DNA from: UBA9676 sp963837105
GTDB taxonomy: Bacteria > Actinomycetota > Actinomycetes > Streptosporangiales > Streptosporangiaceae
Length of the DNA: 64,000 nt
Assembly (NCBI GenBank): GCA_963837105.1
Contig: CAWIMG010000017.1
Span: 186,001-250,000 of the forward strand
Direction of reading: 5' to 3'
Both the position numbers and the translations under genes were made by a program. Within the stretch, counting starts at the first letter, position 1. Each line of letters begins with the position of its first letter. Below, piece by piece: positions 41,951 through 50,099 of this stretch. The notes under the pieces were generated by a model, which did not search any database, was not told the origin of the DNA, and saw only the letters and a program-made list of their open reading frames with translations.

Positions 41951-42319
41951 GTGACGAGCTGGAGATTCCTGACCAACCACGCCCGGGTGTTGCTGTGCAT
42001 CGCCCGCGACCCGGGCATGCGGCTGCGCGCCATCGCAGCCAGCCTGGGCATCACCGAGCGCAGCGCCCACGGCATCGTCACCGACCTAGCCACAGCTGGC
42101 TACGTGGTCAAGCAGAAAGACGGCCGGCGCAACCGCTACCAGATCCAGGCCCACCTCCCGCTGCCCGAACCCACCAGCCAGGAACCCGCCATCGGCGAGG
42201 TCCTGGCCCTCCTTGCCGGCGCCAGCGCGGGGAGACAGCTGACCAGAGGAAACCAGCCTGAGGCCAGCACCACCACCCCCGACGTTGCTACTACTGAGTC
42301 CGGAGGCGTCTCCGCATGA
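41951..42319 (+). CDS. Winged-helix transcriptional regulator upstream of sufB
   Basis: 122 aa, GTG start with no Shine-Dalgarno (likely leaderless). Residues 1-72 form a winged helix (WRFLTNHARVLLCIARDPGMRLRAIAASLGITERSAHGIVTDLATAGYVVKQKDGRRNRYQI), MarR/ArsR-like. The tail is disordered. It lacks the Cys residues that ligate Fe-S in SufR, and at 122 aa it is about half SufR's length. Its stop overlaps the sufB ATG by 4 bp, so the two are translationally coupled. Regulation of sufB is inferred from position. Confidence 0.85.
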   Translation: MTSWRFLTNHARVLLCIARDPGMRLRAIAASLGITERSAHGIVTDLATAGYVVKQKDGRRNRYQIQAHLPLPEPTSQEPAIGEVLALLAGASAGRQLTRGNQPEASTTTPDVATTESGGVSA

Positions 42320-43728
42320 CGACGACCGAGAACCCCGCGATCGAGGGGCTGGAGCGTTATAAGTTCGGCTGGGCCGACTCGGACGTGGCGGGTGAGTCCG
42401 CGCGCCGTGGCCTGTCCGAGGAGGTCGTCCGCGACATCTCGGCGCTGAAGGGCGAGCCGGAGTGGATGCTGGATCTGCGGCTCAAGGGGCTGCGGCTGTT
42501 CGGCCGCAAGCCGATGCCCGACTGGGGTTCTGACCTGTCCGGCATCGACTTCGAGAACATCAAGTACTTCGTCCGCTCCACCGAGAAGCAGGCCGCCAGC
42601 TGGGATGACCTGCCGGCCGACATCAAGAACACCTACGACAGGCTGGGTATCCCCGAGGCGGAAAAGCAGCGGCTGATCGCCGGGGTCGCCGCGCAGTATG
42701 AGTCGGAGGTCGTGTATCACAAGATCCGGGAGGACCTGGAGGAGAAGGGTGTCCTCTTCCTGGACACTGACACGGCGCTGCGCGAGCACCCGGATCTGTT
42801 CGGCGAGTACTTCGCGTCGGTGATCCCGCCCGGCGACAACAAGTTCGCCGCGCTGAACACCGCGGTGTGGTCCGGCGGCAGCTTCATCTACGTGCCCAAG
42901 GGCGTGCAGGTGGAGATCCCGCTGCAGGCCTACTTCCGGATCAACACCGAGAACATGGGCCAGTTCGAGCGGACGCTGATCATCGTGGACGAGGGCGCCA
43001 GCGTCCACTACGTGGAGGGGTGCACCGCGCCGATCTACTCCTCCGACTCGCTGCACTCGGCGGTGGTGGAGATCATCGTCAAGGCCGGCGCGCACTGCCG
43101 GTACACCACCATCCAGAACTGGTCGAACAACGTGTACAACCTGGTCACCAAGCGGGCGGTGGCCCAGGCCGGGGCGAGCATGGAATGGATCGATGGGAAC
43201 ATCGGCTCCAAGGTCACCATGAAGTACCCGTCGGTGTACCTGATGGGTGAGCACGCCCGCGGCGAGACCCTGTCGGTCGCGTTCGCCGGCACCGGCCAGC
43301 ACCAGGACGCCGGGGCCAAGATGGTGCACTGCGCGCCGCACACCTCATCCCAGATCATCTCCAAGTCGGTGGCCAGAGCAGGCGGCCGGACCTCCTACCG
43401 GGGCCTGGTCCAGGTGCAGGAGGGCGCCACCCACGCCAAGTCCACGGTCAGGTGCGATGCGCTGCTGGTGGACACCAGCAGCCGGTCCGACACCTACCCC
43501 TATGTGGACGTGCGTGAGGACGACGTGGAGATGGGCCACGAGGCCAGCGTCTCCAAGATCTCCGAAACCCAGCTGTTCTACCTGATGAGCCGCGGCATGA
43601 CCGAAGACGAGGCAGCCGCCACCATCGTCCGCGGCTTCGTCGAGCCGATCGCCCGCGAACTCCCGATGGAGTACGCGCTGGAACTCAACCGGCTGATCGA
43701 GCTCCAGATGGAAGGAGCGGTCGGCTGA
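42316..43728 (+). CDS. sufB: Fe-S cluster assembly protein SufB
   Basis: 470 aa, full length for SufB. Signature segments include YEMGLERYKFGWADSDVAGESARRGLSEEVVRDISALKGEPEWMLDLRLKGL (from residue 14 onward), NTAVWSGGSFIYVPKGV, ENMGQFERTLIIVDEGASVHYVEGCTAPIY and the C-terminal SRSDTYPYVDVREDDVEMGHEASVSKISETQLFYLMSRGM. SufB is the scaffold on which the SufBC2D complex builds Fe-S clusters. It overlaps the regulator gene. The next gene, sufD, is broken, and sufC, sufS and sufU do not follow within the window. Confidence 0.97.
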   Translation: MTTTENPAIEGLERYKFGWADSDVAGESARRGLSEEVVRDISALKGEPEWMLDLRLKGLRLFGRKPMPDWGSDLSGIDFENIKYFVRSTEKQAASWDDLPADIKNTYDRLGIPEAEKQRLIAGVAAQYESEVVYHKIREDLEEKGVLFLDTDTALREHPDLFGEYFASVIPPGDNKFAALNTAVWSGGSFIYVPKGVQVEIPLQAYFRINTENMGQFERTLIIVDEGASVHYVEGCTAPIYSSDSLHSAVVEIIVKAGAHCRYTTIQNWSNNVYNLVTKRAVAQAGASMEWIDGNIGSKVTMKYPSVYLMGEHARGETLSVAFAGTGQHQDAGAKMVHCAPHTSSQIISKSVARAGGRTSYRGLVQVQEGATHAKSTVRCDALLVDTSSRSDTYPYVDVREDDVEMGHEASVSKISETQLFYLMSRGMTEDEAAATIVRGFVEPIARELPMEYALELNRLIELQMEGAVG

Positions 43729-43949
43729 TGGCGGTCCTGCAGCGGGCGCTCGAGTCCGGCGCCCCCCGCGTCCAGGCTGCACGAGCGGCAGTCGTTTGAA
43801 CTGGCGGACTTCGCGGTGCCCACCGGGCGCAGGGAGGAGTGGCGGTTCGCGCCGCTGCGCCGCCTCCGCGGGCTGCCGCCGTGGGGGGATCCGACAAGAT
43901 CACCGAGGATGGCCGCGGGCAACTGCGTGCGCTCGGCTTCAACGTCTGA
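43728..43949 (+). pseudogene. sufD: sufD remnant
   Basis: It starts with ATG overlapping the sufB stop, as in intact operons: MAVLQRALESGAPR. After a run of six C the frame shifts and RLHERQSFELADFAVPTGRREEWRFAPLRRLRGL continues. A second shift leads to GGSDKITEDGRGQLRALGFNV and a stop at 43949. Only about 70 of about 390 residues remain. The beta-helix that pairs with SufB is missing. Confidence 0.82.
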
Positions 43950-44304
43950 TCGCCGCACACCGTCCCAATGAGATAGCACAGCGGGCCGCTGGTGCCACCA
44001 CTCCGGGGCGCTACCGTCGGGGTTCGGCTTGCGCCCATCGGCAGTGCCCCCGGCATTGCCTGGGCGGTCCAGCTGGTCCCCGCCGGAACCAGAACTGGCT
44101 GATCTGTGCTCGATGCGACATCAGTCCCGGATCGCAGCCAGCCGCAAATATCCGGCGTTAGGCGCGACTATCATCGGCCCGAGCTGGCCGCCCTCCGGAC
44201 ATGAGCCCGCCCGGCGTTGAGGCAGGCCGACCGTGCTTTAGGTGCAATCTCGGGAAGCCAGGGCAGCCGCCCGTGCTGACCGCCGTTCGGCGCCGATAGT
44301 GCCG
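43950..44304. repeat. Non-coding stretch with dispersed repeat
   Basis: 44154-44224 aligns with 55377-55446: both start ggcgttaggcgcgact, share ggctggccgccctccgg.catgagcccg and end ttgaggca. No gene is supported here. The repeat follows the sufD remnant directly, so it may mark the deletion edge. Confidence 0.6.
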
Positions 44305-44799
44305 TTAGCGGGCCCGGGCCGGCGGCCCCACCACCTCGATGCCGTAACGCTCGGCGACAGGGCCCAGCACCTCGGGCCCAGGGACAGCGAGGTCCGCCGG
44401 CGGGGTGTCGTCCCACGCCTGCTCCCCCAGCTCCAGCGCAAAGTGCTCAAAGCCAGCCGGGGAGGCGAACACCAGCACCCGGGTGGGCTCAACATCAACG
44501 GTAAAGGTGTGAGGGATCCCCCGCGGCGCGAACGCAAAGCACCCCGCGGTCGCCTCCAGCACCGCGTCGCCGACGTAGAACGTCATCTTCCCGTCGAGGA
44601 TGTACCACGCCTCGTCCTCCCGGTGATGGATGTGCAAGGGAGGCTCGGTCGAGCGGAAGGCCACCGACTCGACCAGCGCAAAACGCTCCTGTGTCACAGC
44701 AGCGGTGGCCTTGGCGGTGAACCGGCCTCCCAGTGACCAGACCGACTCCCCCTCGCCCGCCTTCAACAGGAACGGCTCGCGCTCTGCTGGCTCAGACAT
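44305..44799 (-). CDS. Cupin domain protein
   Basis: 164 aa from the ATG at 44799, with GGGGGGAG seven bases upstream. Single-domain cupin: motif 1 PPLHIHHREDEAWYILDGKMTFYVGD, motif 2 ATAGCFAFAPRGIPHTFTV, with the His, His, Glu and His metal ligands present. The C-terminal extension (FEHFALELGEQAWDDTPP) resembles quercetin-dioxygenase-like cupins. It is a metal-binding enzyme or sensor of unknown substrate. Confidence 0.9.
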   Translation of the reverse strand: MSEPAEREPFLLKAGEGESVWSLGGRFTAKATAAVTQERFALVESVAFRSTEPPLHIHHREDEAWYILDGKMTFYVGDAVLEATAGCFAFAPRGIPHTFTVDVEPTRVLVFASPAGFEHFALELGEQAWDDTPPADLAVPGPEVLGPVAERYGIEVVGPPARAR

Positions 44800-45129
44800 C
44801 TCTCCCCCCTTGCTCCCTGGAAAGGTGAAGTCTGGCACAGCAGCGTTGCACATGGAACCGCCGGCACATGCTGGAGACCGGGACGGCAATCGGGTGTCAC
44901 GCCGGGCGTGAGCCGGAATCAGCCGGCGGCCTCACGCTCAGCGACCGACAGGGCCAAGGAGAACGCGCATCGATCCGCCGTTCGGCACGCCAGGAGTGCT
45001 CGACAGTCAGGTCTGTGAGGGCGTACCGAAGGATCGTTCTGCTCTCACGCGATCACCCGATCGGGTGGCCGCCCGGCGCACGTCATACCGCCGGATGACG
45101 GCACCCGGGGCGGGCCGAGCCGACGATGG
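44800..45129. other. Intergenic stretch with dispersed motif
   Basis: 330 bp without a supportable gene. 44959-44990 matches the 38432-38463 motif (gagaacgcgc ... ccgccgttc) at about 27 of 32 positions. Confidence 0.45.
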
Positions 45130-45474
45130 TTACATCGACTGGAAGGGCGTGAAGAGACGGACCGGGCCGCCGGCCAACTGCGCTTGGAGGTCGGCGCTCG
45201 GCTCACAGAGGAGTTCGCCGCAGACGGAGCCCGTGGCCAGGATCGCCTCCATGAGACCCCCGACGTTCGCGCGTGCGGTATGAGCGCCTCGGGAGTTCTT
45301 ATACCGCTCGAGGACGATGCACTCGGACTGGTCGTCATTGAAGTAGATGTCGTACTGCAGCGTGCCGGTGTCCTTGGTCCGCACGATCTGCATGCATTGA
45401 GCGGACAAGCGCTTGAACTCCTCGAGCTTGCCCTCATCGAACTTGAACCGGGCGATGCCTTGAAGCTCACTCAC
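45130..45474 (-). CDS. Antibiotic biosynthesis monooxygenase (ABM) family protein
   Basis: 114 aa from the GTG at 45474 (VSELQGIARFKFDEGKLEEFKRLSAQCMQIVRTKDTGTLQYDIYFNDDQSECIVLERYKNSRG). It is a ferredoxin-like dimeric alpha/beta barrel domain with the ABM pattern of Tyr-Asp-Ile-Tyr and Glu-Arg-Tyr. Some members are cofactor-free monooxygenases, others of unknown role. The open frame continues upstream to 45582 but with atypical sequence. Confidence 0.85.
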   Translation of the reverse strand: MSELQGIARFKFDEGKLEEFKRLSAQCMQIVRTKDTGTLQYDIYFNDDQSECIVLERYKNSRGAHTARANVGGLMEAILATGSVCGELLCEPSADLQAQLAGGPVRLFTPFQSM

Positions 45475-45715
45475 TGCTCCAGCCTCCAGCCTCGTGCGTG
45501 GGTTGACGAAGGGTAGTCGCACCCTCCAGCTGCGGAATGTAGTTCGGGGCGGGGCGAGGCGCGACCTAGAGCCCGAGCACACCGGGAGCCGCTCGCGAGC
45601 GGCGCGTTCGGTCGCGTGGCGCCCGGGTGCGGGAGGCGTCGAGCGGGTCGAGGTTCGCGTCGGGCGGGGGCGTGGTTCAGGGCGCGGGACCTGTGCTGTT
45701 GTCTGCCGCGGCCGT

Positions 45716-46234
45716 TCACGAGGTGCGCAAGGACGACCCGGTCTCGAGCAGGGTCTTGAGGCTGGCCAAGACGGCCGGCCATCCCTCGGAGATGGACGGC
45801 AGCACTGCGCTGCCCGGCGCGAAGCCGTCGTGGGTCACCGTGAGCTTGACGACACCGTGGCCGACGTCCTCGATGTCGAAGGCGACCTTGGAGCGGGGTT
45901 CGGCGCGCCAGGCCGCGGCGGTCGCCTGGTCCATGCCGACCGCCGCCGCCCACTCAGGGGTGATCGTGTGCCAGGTGTAGGCCAGCCGGCGGGGCGGATG
46001 GGACTCGAGGATCACCTGGCCGGGGCCGCTCACGACCAATCCGACGTCGTCGTGGACCATCTCGTAGGTGGAGCCCTTCTTCCAGTCCGAATGGAACGTC
46101 TTCGGACCAGCTGTCTGGTGCCGCCAGTAATGCTTCATCAGCGCAGGGTCGGTGAGGCCCTGCCACACGCGCTCGGGAGTCTCCTGGATGTAGGTCGTGT
46201 AGACGAAGCCGGTCTGCTCGCCCTTGGGGTCCAT
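45716..46234 (-). CDS. SRPBCC family protein (AHSA1/START-like)
   Basis: 172 aa from the ATG at 46234, with GGGAGGT ten bases upstream. FVYTTYIQETPERVWQGLTDPALMKHYW is the classic opening of AHSA1/CalC-like proteins, followed by STYEMVHDD, GQVILESHPPRRLAYTWH and KVAFDIEDVGHGVVKLTVTHDGF. It folds into a helix-grip hydrophobic pocket for a small ligand. A much longer frame exists upstream but is not coding. Such genes are often paired with an ArsR regulator; none is adjacent here. Confidence 0.92.
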   Translation of the reverse strand: MDPKGEQTGFVYTTYIQETPERVWQGLTDPALMKHYWRHQTAGPKTFHSDWKKGSTYEMVHDDVGLVVSGPGQVILESHPPRRLAYTWHTITPEWAAAVGMDQATAAAWRAEPRSKVAFDIEDVGHGVVKLTVTHDGFAPGSAVLPSISEGWPAVLASLKTLLETGSSLRTS

Positions 46235-46426
46235 GACGGTGACCTCCCGAGCGGTAGGTAGGATTCGCTCTTGCACTACCCGCGTCCGGGTGCACGCATG
46301 CACGGGAGGGTAGCGATGGCATCCGCCGACTATCCTCGCCATGCCGCGTCGTCGCTCACTTGAGGGTCCCTGGTGGCGCCGCCACGACGAATACGGCAGC
46401 CAGTAACCCGTGCGTTGGAGGAGATC

Positions 46427-46864
46427 ATGGCGAACTCTGCCGTGGGCGATGCCCGTGACTTCAACACCCAAATCATTGAGGAGTTCCGGGCGAACCAAGG
46501 GCGTGTCGTCAGGGCGTTCCTGGAGGGCGCCCCGGTGATCCTCCTGCACCACGTCGGCGCCAAGTCTGGGATCGAGCGCGTCACGCCGGTGGCCTGCTCC
46601 CCCCAGGGCGGCGGCCGCTTCGTGGTGTGGGCCGCCAACGGCGGATCGCCCGCCCACCCGGCTTGGTATCACAACCTCAAGGCCCACCCCGCGATCACCG
46701 TCGAGGTCGGTGACCAGACGTTCACGGTGCTGGCGGAGGAGCTGGACGGCATCGCCCGCGCACAGCTGTGGCCGAAGCTGGTCGCGCAGTACCCTTCCCT
46801 CGGCCAAGCCCAGGCCAAGACCACCCGGCAGTTTCCGGTGTTCCTGCTGACCCGCCAGGACTGA
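46427..46864 (+). CDS. Ddn-like F420-dependent nitroreductase family protein
   Basis: 145 aa, ATG at 46427 with GGAGGAG upstream. The sequence RDFNTQIIEEFRANQGRVVRAFLEGAPVILLHHVGAKSGIERVTPVACSPQGGGRFVVWAANGGSPAHPAWYHNLKAHPAITVEVGDQTFTV matches the split-barrel deazaflavin-dependent nitroreductase family (Ddn). The GAKSG, NGG and HPAWYHNLKAHP segments line the F420 site. It reduces quinones or nitro compounds with F420H2. This implies that the host makes F420. Confidence 0.93.
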   Translation: MANSAVGDARDFNTQIIEEFRANQGRVVRAFLEGAPVILLHHVGAKSGIERVTPVACSPQGGGRFVVWAANGGSPAHPAWYHNLKAHPAITVEVGDQTFTVLAEELDGIARAQLWPKLVAQYPSLGQAQAKTTRQFPVFLLTRQD

Positions 46865-47018
46865 GAGCCACGAGAGCCGCCGGCTGCTCTGGGCCGCCAC
46901 CGGCCGGACTCACCCCGGGACGCGCCCCCGGCCGCGAACGCCTCCACCCCGCCCCGGAACGGGCGCTCCAGTCCGCCACAGCGGTTAACCCAACCGCCAA
47001 CACCACCCGGAGACAGCT

Positions 47019-47864
47019 GTGACCAAGCAGTTCCACGACCCGCCCCGTATACCCGGCACGGTGCCAGCCGACGGCGACGACATGACCGCGAAGCAGGGCC
47101 GTGCCACGCCCGCCGCCGGCGGGCCCGCGGGCGCGGGGCCGCCGCTGTCGGTGACCGAGCGGACCCGGCACCGCCGGCTCCGCGCGCTGGGCAGGGCCGA
47201 CCGGGCGTGGCTGTATGCGGTCCTGGACGCCGGGCTGGTCGCCCACCTCGGGGTGATCATCGACGGCTGGCCGATGGTGATCCCCACCTGCTACGGCTTC
47301 ACCGCCGACACTTTGTACCTGCATGGGTCGGTCGCCAGCCAGAGCCTGAACACCGCCGGCACCCCGGTATGCGTCACTATCACCGTGGCCGACGGGCTGG
47401 TGCTGGCCCGGTCGGTGTTCGAGCACTCGGTCAACTACCGCAGCGCCATGATCTACGGGCGGCCCCGGCTGGTCACCGATCCGGGCGAACGGCTCGCCGG
47501 GCTGCGGTGCACCACCGAGCACATGGCGCCCGGCCAGTGGGACTACGCCCGCCAGCCCAACCGCAAGGAACTCGCGGCGGTCCGGGTCCTGGCGCTGCCA
47601 TTGGACGAGGCCTCGGTCAAGGCCCGCACCGGCCCGCCCGACGATGGCGACAGCCCGGACGCCGCGCTGGGCCTGTGGGCCGGCCAGCTGCCGCTGGCCA
47701 CCAGCTGGCAGCAGCCAGTCCCCGACCCCGCCCTGCCACCTGGCACCCCCGTCCCCGCACACATCAGCTCCCGCGCTGGCACCCCGGCGTCCGGGCAGCC
47801 ACCCGCCGCGCGCCGCGCGGCCCGCGCCGGCCGTCGTGACCCGGCAGCCCGCAAGGCCACCTAG
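47019..47864 (+). CDS. Pyridoxamine 5'-phosphate oxidase-like flavin-binding protein
   Basis: 281 aa, GTG start (ATG at 47082 is an alternative). A disordered N-terminus of about 55 residues precedes a split-barrel domain (AHLGVIIDGWPMVIPTCYGFTADTLYLHGSVASQSLNTAGTPVCVTITVADGLVLARSVFEHSVNYRSAMIYGRPRLV) of the PNPOx-like group close to nitroimidazole-resistance proteins. A long Pro/Ala tail follows. It is probably an FMN- or F420-binding oxidoreductase. It sits 155 bp after the Ddn-like gene on the same strand. Confidence 0.88.
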   Translation: MTKQFHDPPRIPGTVPADGDDMTAKQGRATPAAGGPAGAGPPLSVTERTRHRRLRALGRADRAWLYAVLDAGLVAHLGVIIDGWPMVIPTCYGFTADTLYLHGSVASQSLNTAGTPVCVTITVADGLVLARSVFEHSVNYRSAMIYGRPRLVTDPGERLAGLRCTTEHMAPGQWDYARQPNRKELAAVRVLALPLDEASVKARTGPPDDGDSPDAALGLWAGQLPLATSWQQPVPDPALPPGTPVPAHISSRAGTPASGQPPAARRAARAGRRDPAARKAT

Positions 47865-48639
47865 CCACCAGGGACCAAGCCCCCCCCGCCAATCCCGCCC
47901 ACCAAGCTCACACGCCAGGCAGTACCCGGAAGTAAGCAGGACCGCTCCGGAAGTTTGCGCAGGGTACGCAGCCGGTTCGACGCGGCCACGAACAAAGACC
48001 ATCGCGACCGTGCGAGCCGACGGCGCTCCCGGATCAGCAGGCTGGAACTCAAGATCGTCAACGGAGAGGCCACGTGCGGGATGATGGGCGGCTCCCGCAA
48101 GCTCCCCGACGTCCCCGCGATCCGCGGATCGCCGTGCACTGCCCCCCATCGAACCGTCACAGGACACGGCACGCTAGCCGAGTGACGCCAAGCTCGCGGG
48201 CATCGCGGTGGAAACCGGCCCGGTGCACGATCCCGACACGGTAGCGCCCTCCGGATCGACATCACCAATGCCGTCCTCACCTACGCCCGGACACCAGCAG
48301 ACCACCTGGTGATCGAAACCTGGCATCCTGAACGCGCTGGCAGCGCCAGACCGCAAATGACAAGCCCACCCAGCTAAGGCCAGGCCTCAGCCATAACAAG
48401 GTGATCTGCGCGCGGCGACCGACCCGGATAGCACATGAGTCAAGGCGTCCCGATTCGGCGATCCGGCGCCGTGCCTCCCTGCCAGGCGGTCACGGTCAGT
48501 GATCCTGCCTCGACATCCACGACGCGCGCGTAGCCGCCGCTATGCGCGGCCTCCATGTTTTTCACGGGCATCAGCTAGGGCACGCAGATCACGGTGATCT
48601 GGGTTCTGGGCTGTGTTGCGGGTCGGCGTGGGTGGGGAT
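47865..48639. other. 775-bp stretch without a supportable gene
   Basis: Short frames only. One fragment near 48253-48357 (IDITNAVLTYARTPADHLVIETWHPERAG) is protein-like and may be gene debris. At 48531 the motif CCGCCGCTATGCGCG also occurs at 59081. No RNA gene or terminator could be recognised. Confidence 0.4.
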
Positions 48640-50052
48640 TCACGGGTGGTTGTCCAGGAGGTTGCCGATGAGGGCGATGCCTGTCTGGATGGCACGCTGG
48701 CTGGTGTTGCCGAACCCGAGCACCAGCTGCGGTGGGTGGGGGGAGTGGTCGGCGCGGTAGGTACTCATCCCGTATAGCCCGACCGAGCGTGACCGGGCTG
48801 CCTGGATCACTTCCTGTTCGGCTGTGCCGGAGGGGAGGTGCGCCACGGCGTGGAAGCCGGCCGCCAGACCGGTGAGCCGCACGCTGGGGGCATGCTCGGC
48901 GAGCGCCCGGACGAGGACGTCGCGGCGGGCGGCGTATTCGGCGCGCATTCGCCGCAGGTGCCGGTCGTATCGGCCGGTTTCGATGAGAAGGGCCAGCGCG
49001 AGCTGATCCAGGCCCGGGGTTCCGCGGTCGGTGAGGTCCTTTGCGTCGGCGAGGGTGGCGGCGAGGCTGTGCGGGCAGGCGATCCAGCCCAGCCGCAGCG
49101 CCGGAGCGAGGGACTTGCTGACGGTGCCCAGGGAGACCACCCGGTCGGGCGCGAGTCCCTGCAGGGCGCCGACCGGGTCCCGGTCGTAGCGGAACTCGGC
49201 GTCATAGTCGTCCTCGATGATCAGCGCCTCCCTGCGGGCGGCCCAGTCGATCAGCGCGAGCCGCCGCTCGGGGGCGAGGACCACCCCGGTTGGCCACTGG
49301 TGCGCCGGGGTAAGCACGACCGCGCCCGCGCCGGCCGCGTCCAGGGCCGCCACGTCTACGCCCCGGTCATCGACCGATACCGGGACGGCCTGAAGCCCTG
49401 CCCAGGCCGCGGTGGCGGTCATCCAGGTGACAGGGCCCGGGTCCTCGAATGCGACCCGGGTCAGCCCGTGGCCGGCCAGGGCGCGCAGGACCAGCCCGAG
49501 GCCTTGGGTCATCCCGGAGCAGATAACGACCTGGCCGGCGGTGGCGTCGGCGGCGCGGACGCGCCGCAGGTAGGCGGCGAGGACCTCGCGCAGCCGCGGG
49601 TGCCCAGCGGGGTCGCCGTAGCCGAGTTCGACGTTCCGGGCGGCCCGGCAGGCCTCACGGGCCGCCCACGTCCAGTCCTCCCGCGGGGCCGACGCGAGGT
49701 CCGGTACGCCGGACCGGAAGTCGGCGACCAGCCGCGCCGGCGGAGGCTGCGGTGGACTGGGAGCTTGTCCGGCCCGGGTAGCTGCCTGGGCCACCCGGGT
49801 CGCCGAGCCGCCGCGGGTGATCAGGTAGCCCTCTGCCAGGAGCTGGGCGTAGCACTCCTGCACCAGGCCGCGGGACAGGCCCAGCGCCTTGGCCAGGGCC
49901 CGCGACGACGGAACCCGGTCCCCGGCGCCGAGGCGGCCGGACCGGATCGCCTGCCGGAACTGGTCCTCAAGCTGGGCGCGCAGCGGGACGCTGCGGTCGC
50001 GGTCGAGGGTGAGGAGAACCTCGGAAGCCAAACCGGACCACTCCACAGCCAT
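48640..50052 (-). CDS. MocR/PdxR-type regulator (GntR HTH fused to aminotransferase)
   Basis: 470 aa. Residues about 15-85 are a GntR winged helix (PLRAQLEDQFRQAIRSGRLGAGDRVPSSRALAKALGLSRGLVQECYAQLLAEGYL). From about 110 a fold-type-I aminotransferase domain follows, with EDDYDAEFRYDR and the PLP lysine in SLGTVSKSLAPALRLGW. MocR proteins sense PLP or an amino-acid adduct and act on adjacent divergent genes. The gene is divergent from an MFS transporter with a 47-bp shared control region containing a clear operator. Confidence 0.93.
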   Translation of the reverse strand: MAVEWSGLASEVLLTLDRDRSVPLRAQLEDQFRQAIRSGRLGAGDRVPSSRALAKALGLSRGLVQECYAQLLAEGYLITRGGSATRVAQAATRAGQAPSPPQPPPARLVADFRSGVPDLASAPREDWTWAAREACRAARNVELGYGDPAGHPRLREVLAAYLRRVRAADATAGQVVICSGMTQGLGLVLRALAGHGLTRVAFEDPGPVTWMTATAAWAGLQAVPVSVDDRGVDVAALDAAGAGAVVLTPAHQWPTGVVLAPERRLALIDWAARREALIIEDDYDAEFRYDRDPVGALQGLAPDRVVSLGTVSKSLAPALRLGWIACPHSLAATLADAKDLTDRGTPGLDQLALALLIETGRYDRHLRRMRAEYAARRDVLVRALAEHAPSVRLTGLAAGFHAVAHLPSGTAEQEVIQAARSRSVGLYGMSTYRADHSPHPPQLVLGFGNTSQRAIQTGIALIGNLLDNHP

Positions 50053-50055
50053 GCA

Positions 50056-50079
50056 ACCGGACCTTACCGGAAGTCCGGT
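50056..50079. promoter_or_regulatory. MocR operator between divergent genes
   Basis: ACCGGA occurs at 50056 and 50066, exactly 10 bp apart (one helical turn), and the second copy is part of the palindrome ACCGGA-AG-TCCGGT (50066-50079). Direct-repeat half-sites one turn apart are what MocR regulators bind. The site is 4 bp from the mocR start and 21 bp from the MFS ATG, so binding would control both genes. Confidence 0.65.
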
Positions 50080-50099
50080 CGGTGCCTACCGTCGAACTC

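Noticed and set aside
45716..46900. 394-aa frame containing the SRPBCC gene
   Set aside because: The first about 220 codons overlap the Ddn-like gene antisense and have no domain. The ATG at 46234 has a good ribosome-binding site and the family's normal N-terminus.
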